The notes: generated by a model not told the origin, from the sequence alone. A DNA stretch of 64,000 nt from Azolla caroliniana (GCA_043228905.1 JBHGNT010000001.1:1798001-1862000), one strand, 5' to 3'. Counted from the stretch's first letter, positions 21,501-31,800 are shown. Numbers and translations: made by a program.

Positions 21501-22046
21501 CACAGTTCGGTAACCGGGTACATGCCGACGGAGCTCATGTTCGGCCAGAAGCCGATCATGCCGATAGAACGGGCTATCTCCTCGTGGGCAACGGTCGACT
21601 GGAGGGACGAGATGAGCCGGGAGGAGTTGTTGGCCGCGCGCATACGACAGCTCGAGCGGAGACCGGAGGACGTGGAACTGGCTGCGGAGAAGCTCCGGGT
21701 GGCGAGGAAAAAGAACAAAGCCAGGTTCGACCGAACGCACCGGCTCCGACCGAAGAAAATCGAAGAAGGTGACTGGGTGCTCGTCTACGACAGCAGCCTC
21801 GACAACCAGCACCGAGCTACACGGAAGTTCGCACGAAGGTGGTTCGGGCCTTACGTGGTACGGAGCGCCAATGACAACGGGACATATCACCTGGCGGAAC
21901 TCGACGGCACGAGAATGGCGATACCGGTTGCAGGGAAGCGGATCAAGGCGTTCAAGAAGCGACACGACGACGAGCCAGACCCGGCTCTCCTGGTCAGCAG
22001 TGACGAACGATCCGAAAACGAGGAAGAACCGACGGGCGAGGAATGA
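18528..22046 (+). CDS. Pol of fungal-type Ty3 (RT, RNase H, integrase)
   Basis: The frame is open from 18528 and has no early ATG; the first start-like codon is TTG at 18690. It lies in the -1 frame relative to gag. The RT contains RFIQDLQPVNRVTIRNA and FAGRSIYSVGDLYSGYDQF, with catalytic box FLDD at 19715-19726. An unusual insertion follows the box (KGCPVEEKDETIGPDGC). RNase H has ITVDTSPTGIGWVV and IETDCMP. The integrase has an HHCC finger (HDSPWAGHRG to CESCQMHS) and D, D, E residues near 21108, 21285 and 21395. A GPY motif (FGPYVV) is near 21847. It ends in an acidic tail without a chromodomain. All domains are uninterrupted, so the copy may be functional. Confidence 0.92.
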   Translation, partial: PRLPRFRKPRGFLERTAKAWGRDSPDAPGKPHICTIKPCTIGRKFCFSDSGACTLVGIAGREKTKTEGRLRACGVLGPDEEINGAVEAVSFDDTLGMLGRVVEEDLIEDRAIPVCSEEMYEVIADFGRGLESERTARVSTKYKTVDRKVRPVAAPLPEGSESRIKGVASDPSLRDPACIGHTFTNETLRELKIGGGGFLLPAEEDRFRRMLGRHGKAFAFSPEEIGCVDPTIVEPMVIFTVPHVPWNLKPIPVPRAHIPKLMELLKQKVDMGILEPSSAPYSNRWFTVPKKNGSLRFIQDLQPVNRVTIRNAGIGPTIDEFAEAFAGRSIYSVGDLYSGYDQFQLAVESRDITTMRTPLGLVRMCTLPQGGTNSVAHMVNAMNKVLRDCIPDITMPFLDDIPIKGCPVEEKDETIGPDGCRRFVVTHIDDCEKVLQRLEDARLTFSGEKSAFGQSEIMVVGHLCGPYGRRPSPAKIEAISAMKPDCSSVTEVRRFLGACAFYHIWIPHYAHVAEPLYGLLKKGRRFEWLDKHTESVRKLKEALSAAPALRKAVYRKGTPVYITVDTSPTGIGWVVNQEDEDGNRFPIRFGAKVLSERQRGYAQVKRELWGIVSAVKADKDYLIGTEVIIETDCMPILGMISGCATPDLAMLRWIAYIKSLDPEIRHISGKDNAMADMLSRARFDDEGGMVSEDEDVGVDFFETAYVTTDGTSTPALNDFDASKYDGEWLQIGGFLKTMTPDASWTKDEANRIRKKAYRFFLRDGYLWKHPKKKDGAPLRVVAMKEEQEELLTAYHDSPWAGHRGTWATFEKLKGKYWWPGQYRDVHRFVTTCESCQMHSIVRHRDELHPTYPPTIHFKWMVDLVTMPMGVGQMRYLVLAQEDLTNQVEGRALPNKTTAAVCRFLIEDVICRYGCVGKIVADRGELDAEEAAELFGRLGVKLSLTTAYNPEANGKVERGHGPIVKALVRACGGRVGDWPRLLPYALWADRTTHSSVTGYMPTELMFGQKPIMPIERAISSWATVDWRDEMSREELLAARIRQLERRPEDVELAAEKLRVARKKNKARFDRTHRLRPKKIEEGDWVLVYDSSLDNQHRATRKFARRWFGPYVVRSANDNGTYHLAELDGTRMAIPVAGKRIKAFKKRHDDEPDPALLVSSDERSENEEEPTGEE

Positions 22047-22104
22047 AGACGGGCCGGTTTTCTCCGTCCCAACTTTCTTGGCGCATACCGGAGGATGCGC
22101 GGTT

Positions 22105-22117
22105 AGGTGGGGGCGGA
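22105..22117 (+). other. Polypurine tract of fungal-type Ty3
   Basis: AGGTGGGGGCGGA lies directly before the 3' LTR. Confidence 0.8.
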
Positions 22118-22915
22118 TGTCGTGAAGAAAACCGTCCATAAGCGGAATCGGCAGACCAAGGCGTGGGAACCGGTTCCTCACGCGCGCACGCTCCAAGTCG
22201 AACATAGAAGCGAGTTAGGAGGATATTCGGCAGGAACGGGCCCTAACACGAGTGGAGACAAAGACCGCGCGAACAGTCTTTTCGGTCGCGCGCGCGAGCT
22301 AAGGGACGACACGAGTCGGCGGCGTAACTACGCGTATGCGTGAAGAACGGAGCGGATCCCTGTTCGAAAGGGACAGGGGATAAAGCTGACATGACGGCCT
22401 GCTCGTCGAGATATATAAGGAACAGGAAAGAGCTGTAAAAGGGGGATCGCGCAGAGAGGAGGAAGTGCTGTCGGACCGTTTCTGGACGCTTCACTCTCTG
22501 TTTCCTTCCTTCTTGAGCTCCATAGCTTTCTGTGCAGAGTTCCGAGGAGGCTCGCGCTGTTTCGAGGAACGCCCGAGTGCTTCCGGCAGCACCTCCGACC
22601 TGCTACCCCCCCCCCTTTGTGCGTTGAAGCGAACAGGCATCGGCATCTGTTCGCCGGCCTGTTCGGTTGCGACCAACCTGTGCCCCATCGGGGGTTGTAG
22701 TCGTGCTAGCCATTTTTCTTAATATACATATTTAGTCATTCGCATCTGTCTGTGCCGGTGTCTGTTCGCGTTCTCCGTGCTGAAGGGCCGTGTCCCTGTG
22801 TATCCCCGGTCCTGCGTAGCCGGTTCTCCCTCTTTCTCCTCCCTCGCTTGCTCTTTGGTTCGAGGCCCCCGCGGTCCCGCCTCGTTTCCACACGCACTTG
22901 CGTAATACCTCGACA
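22118..22915 (+). repeat. 3' LTR of fungal-type Ty3
   Basis: 798 bp. The one difference I found from the 5' LTR is GGGACGGCACG versus GGGACGACACG (near 15825 and 22308). Confidence 0.95.
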
Positions 22916-24457
22916 ACGGTTTGCACGATAATTGACTTCCGCACAAGTACCATCGACCAGGTCATTGACCGGGTGAGAGAGATGGAAAAGACAAGCTCCT
23001 GGCTCACACTGGGAGCACTCCAACGGGCGTTACCGTTCGATGAAGACCTCCGGTTTCGGCAAGCAATACAGTGCACAACCTGCTTGAATTCCGGACACTC
23101 GGCTCTAGAATGCACTATGAGGACGCAATGTGTAATCTGTCAATCCAAGGGCCATACGACGGATAGGTGTGAGTATAATCTATTGAACCGGCAAGCACCG
23201 CCCGTCCGACAAATTGAGCCACGCAACAGCTAGGATGAAGAAGAGGAACGCTGGCGGCGAATGGACCACGACCGACCGGCACAGGATGTCCGGTATGGCA
23301 ATCGACGGGAGAATGATGTCCAGTACGGTGATCGACGGGAGCACTCCCCCAAGTATCGTCAGCAACGGAAGGAATACGACAGATATAACGGGCAACCCCG
23401 TCAAGAGTACCGCAATAAGAAGAGCTATAACAAAAAACATTTCAAAAAAGGCGGCTACCCATGGGATCCGGAACAAGGAGCTTCAAGCAGCCAACCGGCC
23501 CAAAACCCCGCGCGTACCACAAGACCTGCCTCAGGTACAACAGACAATGTCGAATCCAGCAATACCTGGAAAGCCTACTGCTACTACTGCCGACAGGAAG
23601 GCCATTATAGTAATCAGTGCCCGGTGAAGAGCTATGAAAAACGACCAATGGTAAATATGGTAGTCCCTGAGGTGGCAAATCTGCAGCAGGTGACCACAAG
23701 GTCGAAGGGCATGGCCAAGGAATGGGAGACGCAGGAGACCATCCGGAAACAAGCGACGGAATGGGTGAAGAAAGCAAACGAGCAGAATGTCACAGACTTA
23801 CAACGGCAAAAGGAGAACACCGTAGGGCTTGCCGGCGGCAGTCACTCTGAGAACGAGACATGGCAAGCGTTGCAAGAATGCCAGATTACGCTGCCACTAG
23901 GAAGACTCCTACAACTCGTGCCAAGATTCAAGGAAGGACTGAAGACGGCCATGACGGCAGGAGAATCATCACCGGCACCGATACTCTTCTCGAATCCGGA
24001 GGACGGACCAACGGTGGTGGACACCAACAGTCCGGTAATCACTGCCATTGTAAAAGGGAAAGAACTCCCCGGCACAGTTATAGACGGAGGCTCTAGGGTG
24101 AATGTAATAAGCCTCCGGACGTGTGATGCCCTAGGAATCCACGAGTGGGAGCCGTGTCCGTTCTGGTTGCGGATGGCCGATACAAGCTCAATGCGGCCGA
24201 CGGGATTAATACGGAAATTAGAAGTCATCGTGGGCGGTCATACATTTCACATCTCGGCACTAGTGCTACAATTACAGGCACAAGGCGCATACCCGCTATT
24301 GCTGGGGTGGCCATGGTTGAAAACGGCACATATCAAACAGAATTGGAGGAAAAAAAAAAGCCAAGGTACGGGTACTAACACAGCCAAGGACGAGCACTGG
24401 CAAGGAATGTACACCGTTGTATGCGGAATGCGTCAACATGCTAGAAGGATTAGCTGA
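22916..24457 (+). pseudogene. Tat-like Ty3 gag C-terminal part and protease
   Basis: The frame continues gag after the inserted element. Two CCHC knuckles follow each other (CTTCLNSGHSALEC and CVICQSKGHTTDRC). After an in-frame TAG at 23231-23233 there is an arginine and tyrosine-rich spacer and a third knuckle, CYYCRQEGHYSNQC, near 23578. The aspartic protease shows TVIDGGSRVNVIS near 24080, with G after the catalytic Asp where S or T is usual. The frame is lost near a run of ten A at about 24350. Three knuckles are more than most Ty3 gags carry. Confidence 0.8.
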
Positions 24458-27182
24458 CGAAGAAGAAGCTCAGTACTTGCAGGAAAACCCGAAGATCATA
24501 CCCCTCTTCGAAATTGACATTGCCAAAGCAGTAGCACCATACTTACCGCAACCGGAAGAGGCTGAAGCAGAACTGGATAAAGACGCGATGATCACACTTC
24601 TCACGGAATTTCGTGATGTGTTCGCCTGGTCATACAAAGACATGCGAGGACTTGACCCTCAGTTATACCAACATCAGGTTCACTTGAGCAAGGACGCAAA
24701 ACCAGTGGCACAAAGACGGTACCAGATGAATCCCAATTATGCCGCCAAAGTCAAGGAGGAAATCGACAAACTGCTAAGAGTTGGCTTTATCCGTCCGGTA
24801 AAGAAAGCGACATGGCTGAGCCTGATCATAGTCGTACCGAAGAAGAACGGAAAAATTCGAGTTTGTGTGGACTACCGGAAACTCAATGCAGCTACGGTAA
24901 CGGATGCGTTTCCACTTCCGTTCACAGATGGAGTGTTGGATGCCGTCACCGGCCATGAGGTCTATAGCTTTCTAGATGGATTCAGCGGGTATAATCAGAT
25001 CCGGATGCACCCCGACGACCAAGAGAAAACGGCCTTCGTCACCGAATGAGGGGTGTTTGTGGCCGTGGTGATGATGTTCGGACTCAAAACGGCATCGGCA
25101 ACATTTCAACGAATCATCATGGAAATCTTTGGTGAATTTATTCCGGCTTTTATGCAGGTTTTCCTTGACGATTTCGCCGTCTATAGCCGGGAGGAGGACC
25201 ATTTTCAGCACCTCCGTCTTTGTCTAGAAAAGTGTAGAGCGTACCGGCTAAGCTTGAATCCGGCAAAGTGTGTATTTGCAGTGGAACTTTATTAGGACAT
25301 ATTGTGAGCCAGGAAGGTATTGCAGTCGACCCGGATAAAGTGAATGCCATATTAGAAGCACCAGCGCCGGCAACGGCAAAGGCATTAAGCCGGTTCTTAG
25401 GCCAGATCCGGTGGCACAGCCGGATGCTCCGGTACTTGGCCGACCTGGCTACACCGTTGCATGCCGCCGTACATCGGACACCATTCTAGTGGACCGACAC
25501 TGAGGATAGGTCCTATAGGGCCCTCAAGGTAATATTGTCGCAAGCACCGGTAGTGCAGCCTCCGGATTGGAGTAAAGAATTTCATGTGTTCGTGGACGCT
25601 TCCGACATCGCGATCGGAAGCGTATTGATGCAGCTTACGGAGCCAAAGTGGTACCGGCCAGTGTACTATGCCAGCTGGAAGCTATCCCAAGCAAAACGGA
25701 ACTACTCTACCACAGAACAGTGCGACAAAGTTTCAACATTATTTATTGGGAAGGAAGTTTTCCTTTCATGTAGATCATTCGGCACTCCTTTACCTGGTGT
25801 CCAAAGCGTCATTCACCGGTAAATTGGCCCGGTGGACCTTACTGTTACAGGAATTTGAGTTTGAAATATTCCACCGACCCGGTATACAGCATGTCGTGGC
25901 GGATTACTTAAGCCGATTAGAGTCCGGAGAGACGGGTGACGGAGTAGCCGATGAGTTTCCGGATGCCGAGCTGTTTCGAGTCACTACGGAAATGGCAGCA
26001 GATGAGACGGTGGCACAGGAAGACAAGTGGCTCACAAACATGCACCAGTTTCTGAGCACAGGACTGCCTCCGGAAGAGATGAACCGGGACGAACGGAAAC
26101 GCCTGGCGGTGCAAAGCCGACATTTCTGCTTACTACAAGACACACTTTACCACAAGGGCGCGGACGGCATATGGAGACGGGCTGTGCGCAGTGATGAAAA
26201 GGACCTAATACTGAGGGAAGCCCACTGCGGAGTTGCCGGAGGTCACTATGCCGGAGATGCGACGACCAGGAAAATATGGCAAAGTGGCCTATGGTGGCCA
26301 ACGACATTAAGAGATGCGGTATGGTACGCAAAAGAATGTGACCTATGCCAGCGAATGGGCCAGCCAACGGAGCAGGCTCGTATGCCACACCAGCCGGTAC
26401 TACCACTCGAGCCATTCCAGAAGTGGGGGCTGGACTTCGTTGGACCGTTCAAACCACCAGCAATGAGAACAGGTAATCGGTACGTCATCGTCGCGACGGA
26501 TTACTACACGAAATGGGTGGAGGCCAAAGCCTTAAGAGACAACACCGCAGCGTCAACGACGAAATTTCTATACGAGTACATCTAGTGCCGTTACGGATGC
26601 CCAATCGAATTAATAAGCGACCAAGGGGGGCACTTTCTCGGCCAAGTAGTTGAGAGCCTGACGACATTCTATGCCGTTGTCCATAAACGGAGCACACCAT
26701 ACTATCCGCAAGCGAACGGGTTAGCGGAATCGATGAACAAAATGCTCCAGAATATCCTCCGGAAGATCATCAACGAAAACTGAACGGATTGGGATACCAA
26801 GCTACATAGCGCGCTTTGGGCATACCGGACGGCATACAAAACCAGCATCCGAACAACACCGTTCCGGTTAGCGTTCAGACTAGAGGCGGTAATGCCGGTA
26901 GAATTCCAAGTACCCAGCTTACGGATCCAGCTACGGGAACGGCTGAACGAGAAGGAGTCAGAGGCAATACGGTTAACAGCGTTGTGTGAACTCGAGGAAC
27001 AACGACTGGCAAGCATCCTGCACTTAGAATTGGAACAACGGCGACGGAAAGCATTTGTCGACCGGCACAGGAAAGGAAACGAAAAAAATTTCGAAATCGG
27101 CAAACTGGTGTTAGTATTTCAGACCCGGATGGGCAAGATGCCGGGTAAACTACGGTTTAGATGGACCGGACCTACTAGATAG
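24417..27182 (+). pseudogene. Tat-like Ty3 pol remnant (RT, RNase H, integrase)
   Basis: RT runs from about 24680 (GFIRPVKKATWLSLIIVV, VCVDYRKLN) to FLDDFAVYS near 25165. RNase H begins with [14 protein letters not shown] near 25588. The integrase zinc finger (H-x-H then CDLCQRMG) is near 26225-26350 and the core at 26400-26780 ([25 protein letters not shown]). The C-terminal domain ends near 27170 (FRWTGP). Breaks include TGA at 25048-25050, a frameshift near 25280, TAG near 25488, a frameshift near 25735, TAG near 26583 and TGA near 26781. The FLDDF form of the RT catalytic box and the QGGHF integrase motif are those of Tat-type plant Ty3 elements. It is dead. Confidence 0.85.
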
Positions 27183-27535
27183 GGACACTTACCGGTGAAG
27201 TGCTAGGCGAATGGGTCAACGGATTCCGATTGAAGCCATATAGAGGACCGATGCCTAAAAACCCATTTGAGCAAAGGACCGACAACGATGAGGGAAACGG
27301 CAACCACCAAGACAGCAGAGACGGAGAGCCGGTAACTGGGGAGAATGAGGCCGATAAGGGTCCGAGAGGACCAACGGACAAGTAACGTCACACTAGTTGT
27401 CATGCAAAAAAAAAAAAAAAACGAAGTAATCATGCAAAAGCGAGGAATGAATGGAGGAAAGAGCGAGGAGCGAAAAGGTACGTAGTGGGCATTTAAAGCT
27501 CCACCACAGGACATAATGCTATTTTAGTACACAAC

Positions 27536-27988
27536 GTGCACACACTCGAAAAAGGCGCCAGAATGCACAGAGAAAAACCACTGCGCGTGGAGAGCTTTTA
27601 CTTTCGCGAACCCAGGAGCACAGAAGCACCAAGGCGCTGCAAGATCATCAGACGAGAACCTACGCACAGAGAACCCCCGCCTTCTGAACTCTCTCTCTCT
27701 CAATCTCACTCTCATCACCACGAGCGGTCCCGGGTTCGGGAAGAAAAAGCACGAGCAGCGGCAACGGTTAACCTTAGTGATGAGGAACCGTCGCCGGCCG
27801 AGGGCCAGCTCGGAACCAGTCAACCGGAGACCACTACGACGGAGACGCCGGTGTCAGAGCAACAAATGGAGAAGCAACCGCAGCAGACATCAACAGAGCA
27901 GCAACAACAACAACAACAACAACCAATTCCGGATGAACCATTGGAGACTCTCGAACAAAGCATTCTGGATATTTTGGACGAAGAATAG
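27536..27988 (+). CDS. Extra reading frame between pol and 3' LTR, 150 aa, unknown
   Basis: An uninterrupted frame of 150 codons lies downstream of integrase. The N-terminal half is basic (EKGARMHREKPLRVESF, then arginine-rich). The C-terminal half is acidic and glutamine-rich, with a polyQ tract near 27898-27922 and the end LETLEQSILDILDEE. No known domain, signal peptide or membrane segment is seen, so it is not envelope-like. Some Tat and Ogre-type elements carry additional frames, but mostly before gag. It stays open although the pol next to it is broken. It may be a chance frame in a low-complexity region. Confidence 0.35.
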   Translation: MHTLEKGARMHREKPLRVESFYFREPRSTEAPRRCKIIRREPTHREPPPSELSLSQSHSHHHERSRVREEKARAAATVNLSDEEPSPAEGQLGTSQPETTTTETPVSEQQMEKQPQQTSTEQQQQQQQQPIPDEPLETLEQSILDILDEE

Positions 27989-28042
27989 CAAGGGTCAGTT
28001 GTGGATTCGACGTACAAGGTACTGTCCCACGGGCGTGCCATG

Positions 28043-28470
28043 TGTTACCGGCCGGCAAAGGAGTCCAGACTGTGAAACGGGGAGTTATTTAATTAGTAGG
28101 AATGGTTGTAAGTAACTTATGAGTGTGGACGGATGGACCGGAATCGTTATGCCGTTCTGGATCCGAACCGATCCCGAACAGGTGCGGATGGCACCGTTTT
28201 GTAATACAGACCGGAAACCTAAAGGCCCGGATACAATGTAATGAATAGCGGTTAATTAATAAAGCTTAGTGTTGTTATCTCTCTATGTTAATTGTAGTTC
28301 TGCATTCATTGTTATATCTTACACGTGTGATTATTAAAGACGATCATGCTAAGTAACCTAATTAAGTCAGATTAATCGTTGAGTCTAATCCTGTTGCCGT
28401 AACACCCCTTTAGTGAAGTGTCTTCCGTAGACACCCTGTGTTAGGCCATTGTCCGGCCCTAAGAGTTAAC
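28043..28470 (+). repeat. 3' LTR of Tat-like Ty3
   Basis: The copy matches the 5' LTR, with a 4-bp deletion in the TATA-like region. It ends one base short of the expected terminal CA, at the junction with chromovirus gag. Confidence 0.85.
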
Positions 28471-28535
28471 GTGAACCATCGTTTGTCGTTAAGTCATTTA
28501 CAAGAGAAAAAAAGGAAAGAACCGAAGAAGCAATC

Positions 28536-28859
28536 TGTTGGGATTACGGTCCCTCCGGATGGGATGGTCAGATGTCCGGGAACCGGATGATGAAGACCCC
28601 GGCTACGGAGCCGGATGATGAATGTACCCGGAGAGAGATCCGGATGCGGGGACATATTTGTGAATATGTTTGCCAAGGGCCCTTGAGGCTATATTTGTAA
28701 ATAGCCCGAAAGTCATATGTGTATAAATATGACTTAGGGCAAACAGTTTTGAAGTTGTTGCTCACATTTCTGTTTTCCACTTAGAGGGAGCGAAGTGAGA
28801 GCAGCCGAGAGAGAGAGTTGATCCTATTCCTTGGTTGTGGCCGAGCACCGTGTTTAACA
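28536..28859 (+). repeat. 5' LTR of intact Copia (324 bp)
   Basis: It carries one copy of the 28-bp repeat near 28590-28618. Three imperfect inverted repeats follow at 28652-28669, 28687-28706 and 28711-28734; the last encloses a GTATAAATA TATA box. Confidence 0.93.
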
Positions 28860-28862
28860 AAG

Positions 28863-28874
28863 TGGTATCAGAGC
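28863..28874 (+). other. Primer-binding site (initiator Met tRNA)
   Basis: TGGTATCAGAGC, three bases after the 5' LTR. Confidence 0.95.
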
Positions 28875-28890
28875 AAGGTTAACACAGAAA

Positions 28891-31800
28891 ATGGAAGGCG
28901 GCGGTAGTGGGCCCCCGGGCATGATGGTGTTGAACTCACAGAACTACGCCGACTGGAAGATAAAGATGGAAGACCTTCTCATCGTCCGAGACCTGTACGA
29001 ACCGATCGACAATGCCGAGATAACCAAGGGAGTAATAGAGTCGGAGTGGAAGCTCCTGAACCGGAAAGCCGTAGCGACGATCCGGCAATATGTCGATGTA
29101 AGTGTTCTGCAACATGTGGCGAATGATACGAACGCCTATGAGATGTGGCAGAAGCTGTCCGGACTGTATGAGAGGAAGAATGCTCTGACCCGGACCTCCC
29201 TGATGAGGAAGATAGTGAATCTTAAGTACCGAGACGGCGAGAGCATGGTCGAACACGTCAGCACGTTCATGGGATTCGTGAACCAGCTTGCGGCGATCAA
29301 GTTCCCGTTGGATGACGCAATGCAAGCCATCATGCTGATGTGTACCCTTCCGGAGAGCTGGGAGAACTTGGTAGTTACTCTCAGCACCTCCTGTAAGGAA
29401 GAGAACTTGTCTTTACTAACGGTAAAGACAAGTATTCTAAATGAAGAAGCGCGTCGGAGAGATAAAGAACCGGCCTCCGACTCGAAGGCGCTGCTTACCG
29501 AATCGGAACGGGGAAGACAACGGAACCGGAGTCCGCAAAGACGGGAGAAGTCGGGGACACGGTCGCAGTCGAGGGGAAGACCTACATGCTTCTACTGTGG
29601 GAAGCCGGGGCACTTCCAGAAGAACTGTCGGCATTTCCGGAAAGACAACGGAACCGACGGTACCGATTCGAAGAAGTCACCGGAGCGAAACGGTGCATAC
29701 CGGGGAGCCACGGACCGGAGAGGTCCGGATCGGCGAGGGCAGGACCGGAAAGGAACGACGGCACTCGCGGCAAGTGAAGAAGAGATAATGCTCATTACCG
29801 AAGAGAGGGAGCTGAACCTTGCCGGTGAAGAGATGACCTGGGTGGTCGATTCCGGAGCGTCGTTCCACCTGACCCCGGAGAAGAAATACTTCTCATCCTA
29901 CACAGCCGGTGAGCACGGCTGTGTCCGGATGGGAAATGAAGGTACATGCCGGATTGCCGGCATAGGAGACGTGTGGATGATGACATCAACCGGATGCAAG
30001 ATGCTGCTGAAGGATGTCCGTCACGTTCCGGAGGTTCGATTGAACGTGATTTCGGCCGGGAGGCTAGACGATGAAGGCTACACGGGTAGCATCCGGAACG
30101 GTGTCATGAAGCTCAGCAGAGGGAGCCTGATAGTGGCTCGGGCCCGGAAGGTCAACACTCTGTACCTGATGAATTCCCGGCTATGTCCGGAGGAGCTGAA
30201 CGTGGCAGCTGACACTGCCGGTGAGCTATGGCACAAGAGACTGTGCCACATGAGCGAGAAGGGGATGAAGAGACTTGCCGAAGACAACCTGATACTGGTA
30301 AAGCACGTACACTTGGGGAAGTGTACCGACTGTCTGGCCGGTAAGCAAAACCGGACCTCCTTCCGCTCAAGACCACCGATGAGACGTAGTGTACCATTGG
30401 AGTTGGTACACACTGATGTGTGTCAGGTAGAAACGAAGTCACATGGCGGAGCCCAGTACTTCGTAACATTCATAGATGACCATAGCCAGAAGCTGTGGAC
30501 GGCACCGGTGAAGACAAAGGACCAAGTATTGTCCGTCTTCAAAGAACTCCACGCGAGAGTGGAAAGAGAATCCGGCAAGAAGCTGAAAGCACTACGAGCG
30601 GATAACGGAGGAGAATACCGAGGGCAATTTGAGGAGTATTGCCGTTCGATGGGAATCCGGCTCAAGTTTACTGTGCCGAAGACGCCGGAACTGAACGGGC
30701 TGGCCGAGAGGATGAACCGGACCATAATGGAGAGGGTCCGGAGTATGCTGGTGCATGCGAAATTACCCAAGGGGTTTTGGGCTGAGGAAATGTCGACGGC
30801 AACATACGTGATAAACAGATCACCCTCAGTACCTTTGGACGGAGACACGCCACAGAAAGTGTGGACCGGTAAGGAAGTGTCCTACCGGCATCTGAAGGTG
30901 TTCGGGTGTCTCGCATACGTGCATGTGGCAAAGGACCGGAGAGGAAAGCTAGATCCAAAGACCCGGCCATGCATATTCCTCGGTTACAGCGATGACGAGT
31001 TCGGCTACCGAGTATGGGACCCGGTCGACAAAAAGATATTCCGGAGTCGTGATATCATCTTCATGGAGGACAAGACACTCGCCGACTGGGAGTCGGAGAA
31101 GAAGATGAAGAGCTCCAAGTCGACCGGTGAGGATCAACTCTACGAGGAGCAGTCCCGACCGGCAAGGGACCGGTTAGCACTCGAGGATCCGGCCGAAGAC
31201 GGTGAAGAAACAGAACCGGCCGAGGAAGATGAAACTGATACTGGAACCGGCCCCGATCCCGAAATGGATTCGAATGAAGAGGAAACGGAGGAGCCGGTTA
31301 CCGAAGCTCCGGAACGGAGATATCCTCTAAGAGAGAGAAGGGCCCCCCGGAGATTTCCGGAACCAGAGCACGTGCTGCTGACCGACGAGGGGGAGCCGGA
31401 GAGTTTTGAAGAAGCAAAGCTTGACACCCATAGCCGCAGGTGGTTAAGTGCCATGCAGGAGGAGATGGATTCCCTGCATGAGAACCACACATATGAACTT
31501 GTGGAGTTGCCGAAAGGAAAGCGGGTACTTCGAAACAAGTGGGTGTTCAAGCTGAAACCGGGAGATGCCGGAAACCCCCCGAGATACAAAGCCAGGATCG
31601 TGGTGAAGGGGTTCCAGCAGAAGAAGGGCGTCGACTTCGACGAGATATTTGCCCCGGTAGTGAAGATGACCTCCATCCGGACGGTGCTGAGTATAGCGGC
31701 AAGCATGGACCTCGAGGTAGAACAGATGGACGTGAAGACGGCATTCCTTCACGGTGACCTCGAAGAAGAGATCTACATGCAGCAACCGGAAGGATTCGAG

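Larger units (their letters stand above)
15635..22915 (+). mobile_element. Young Ty3 element of fungal type, intact
   Basis: A 7281-bp element with two 798-bp LTRs (15635-16432 and 22118-22915) that begin TGTCG and end CGACA. By eye I saw a single difference between them. A 4-bp target duplication ACGG lies at 15631-15634 and 22916-22919. A primer-site candidate, two long open frames (gag-protease and RT-RNase H-integrase) and a polypurine tract (22105-22117) are all in place. The RT box MPFLDDIPIKG and the integrase motif ANGKVERGHG are those of fungal Ty3 lineages rather than the common plant Tat, Athila or chromovirus groups. There is no chromodomain. Confidence 0.93.
14167..28470 (+). mobile_element. 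Tat-like Ty3 element, decayed, inserted in the chromovirus
   Basis: LTRs at 14167-14599 and 28043-28470 start TGTTACCGG and end GAGTTAAC(A). They differ at about 14 sites plus a 4-bp indel by eye. Between them are gag, protease, RT, RNase H and integrase in Ty3 order, then an extra reading frame before the 3' LTR. The left flank is chromovirus LTR and the right flank is chromovirus gag, with no matching target duplication. The insertion was therefore accompanied or followed by a deletion of the chromovirus 5' region. A younger Ty3 sits in its gag (15635-22915). Confidence 0.85.

Noticed and set aside
27536-27988. Envelope-like gene in the Tat-like Ty3
   Set aside because: No signal peptide or membrane segment; composition is basic then acidic and glutamine-rich.
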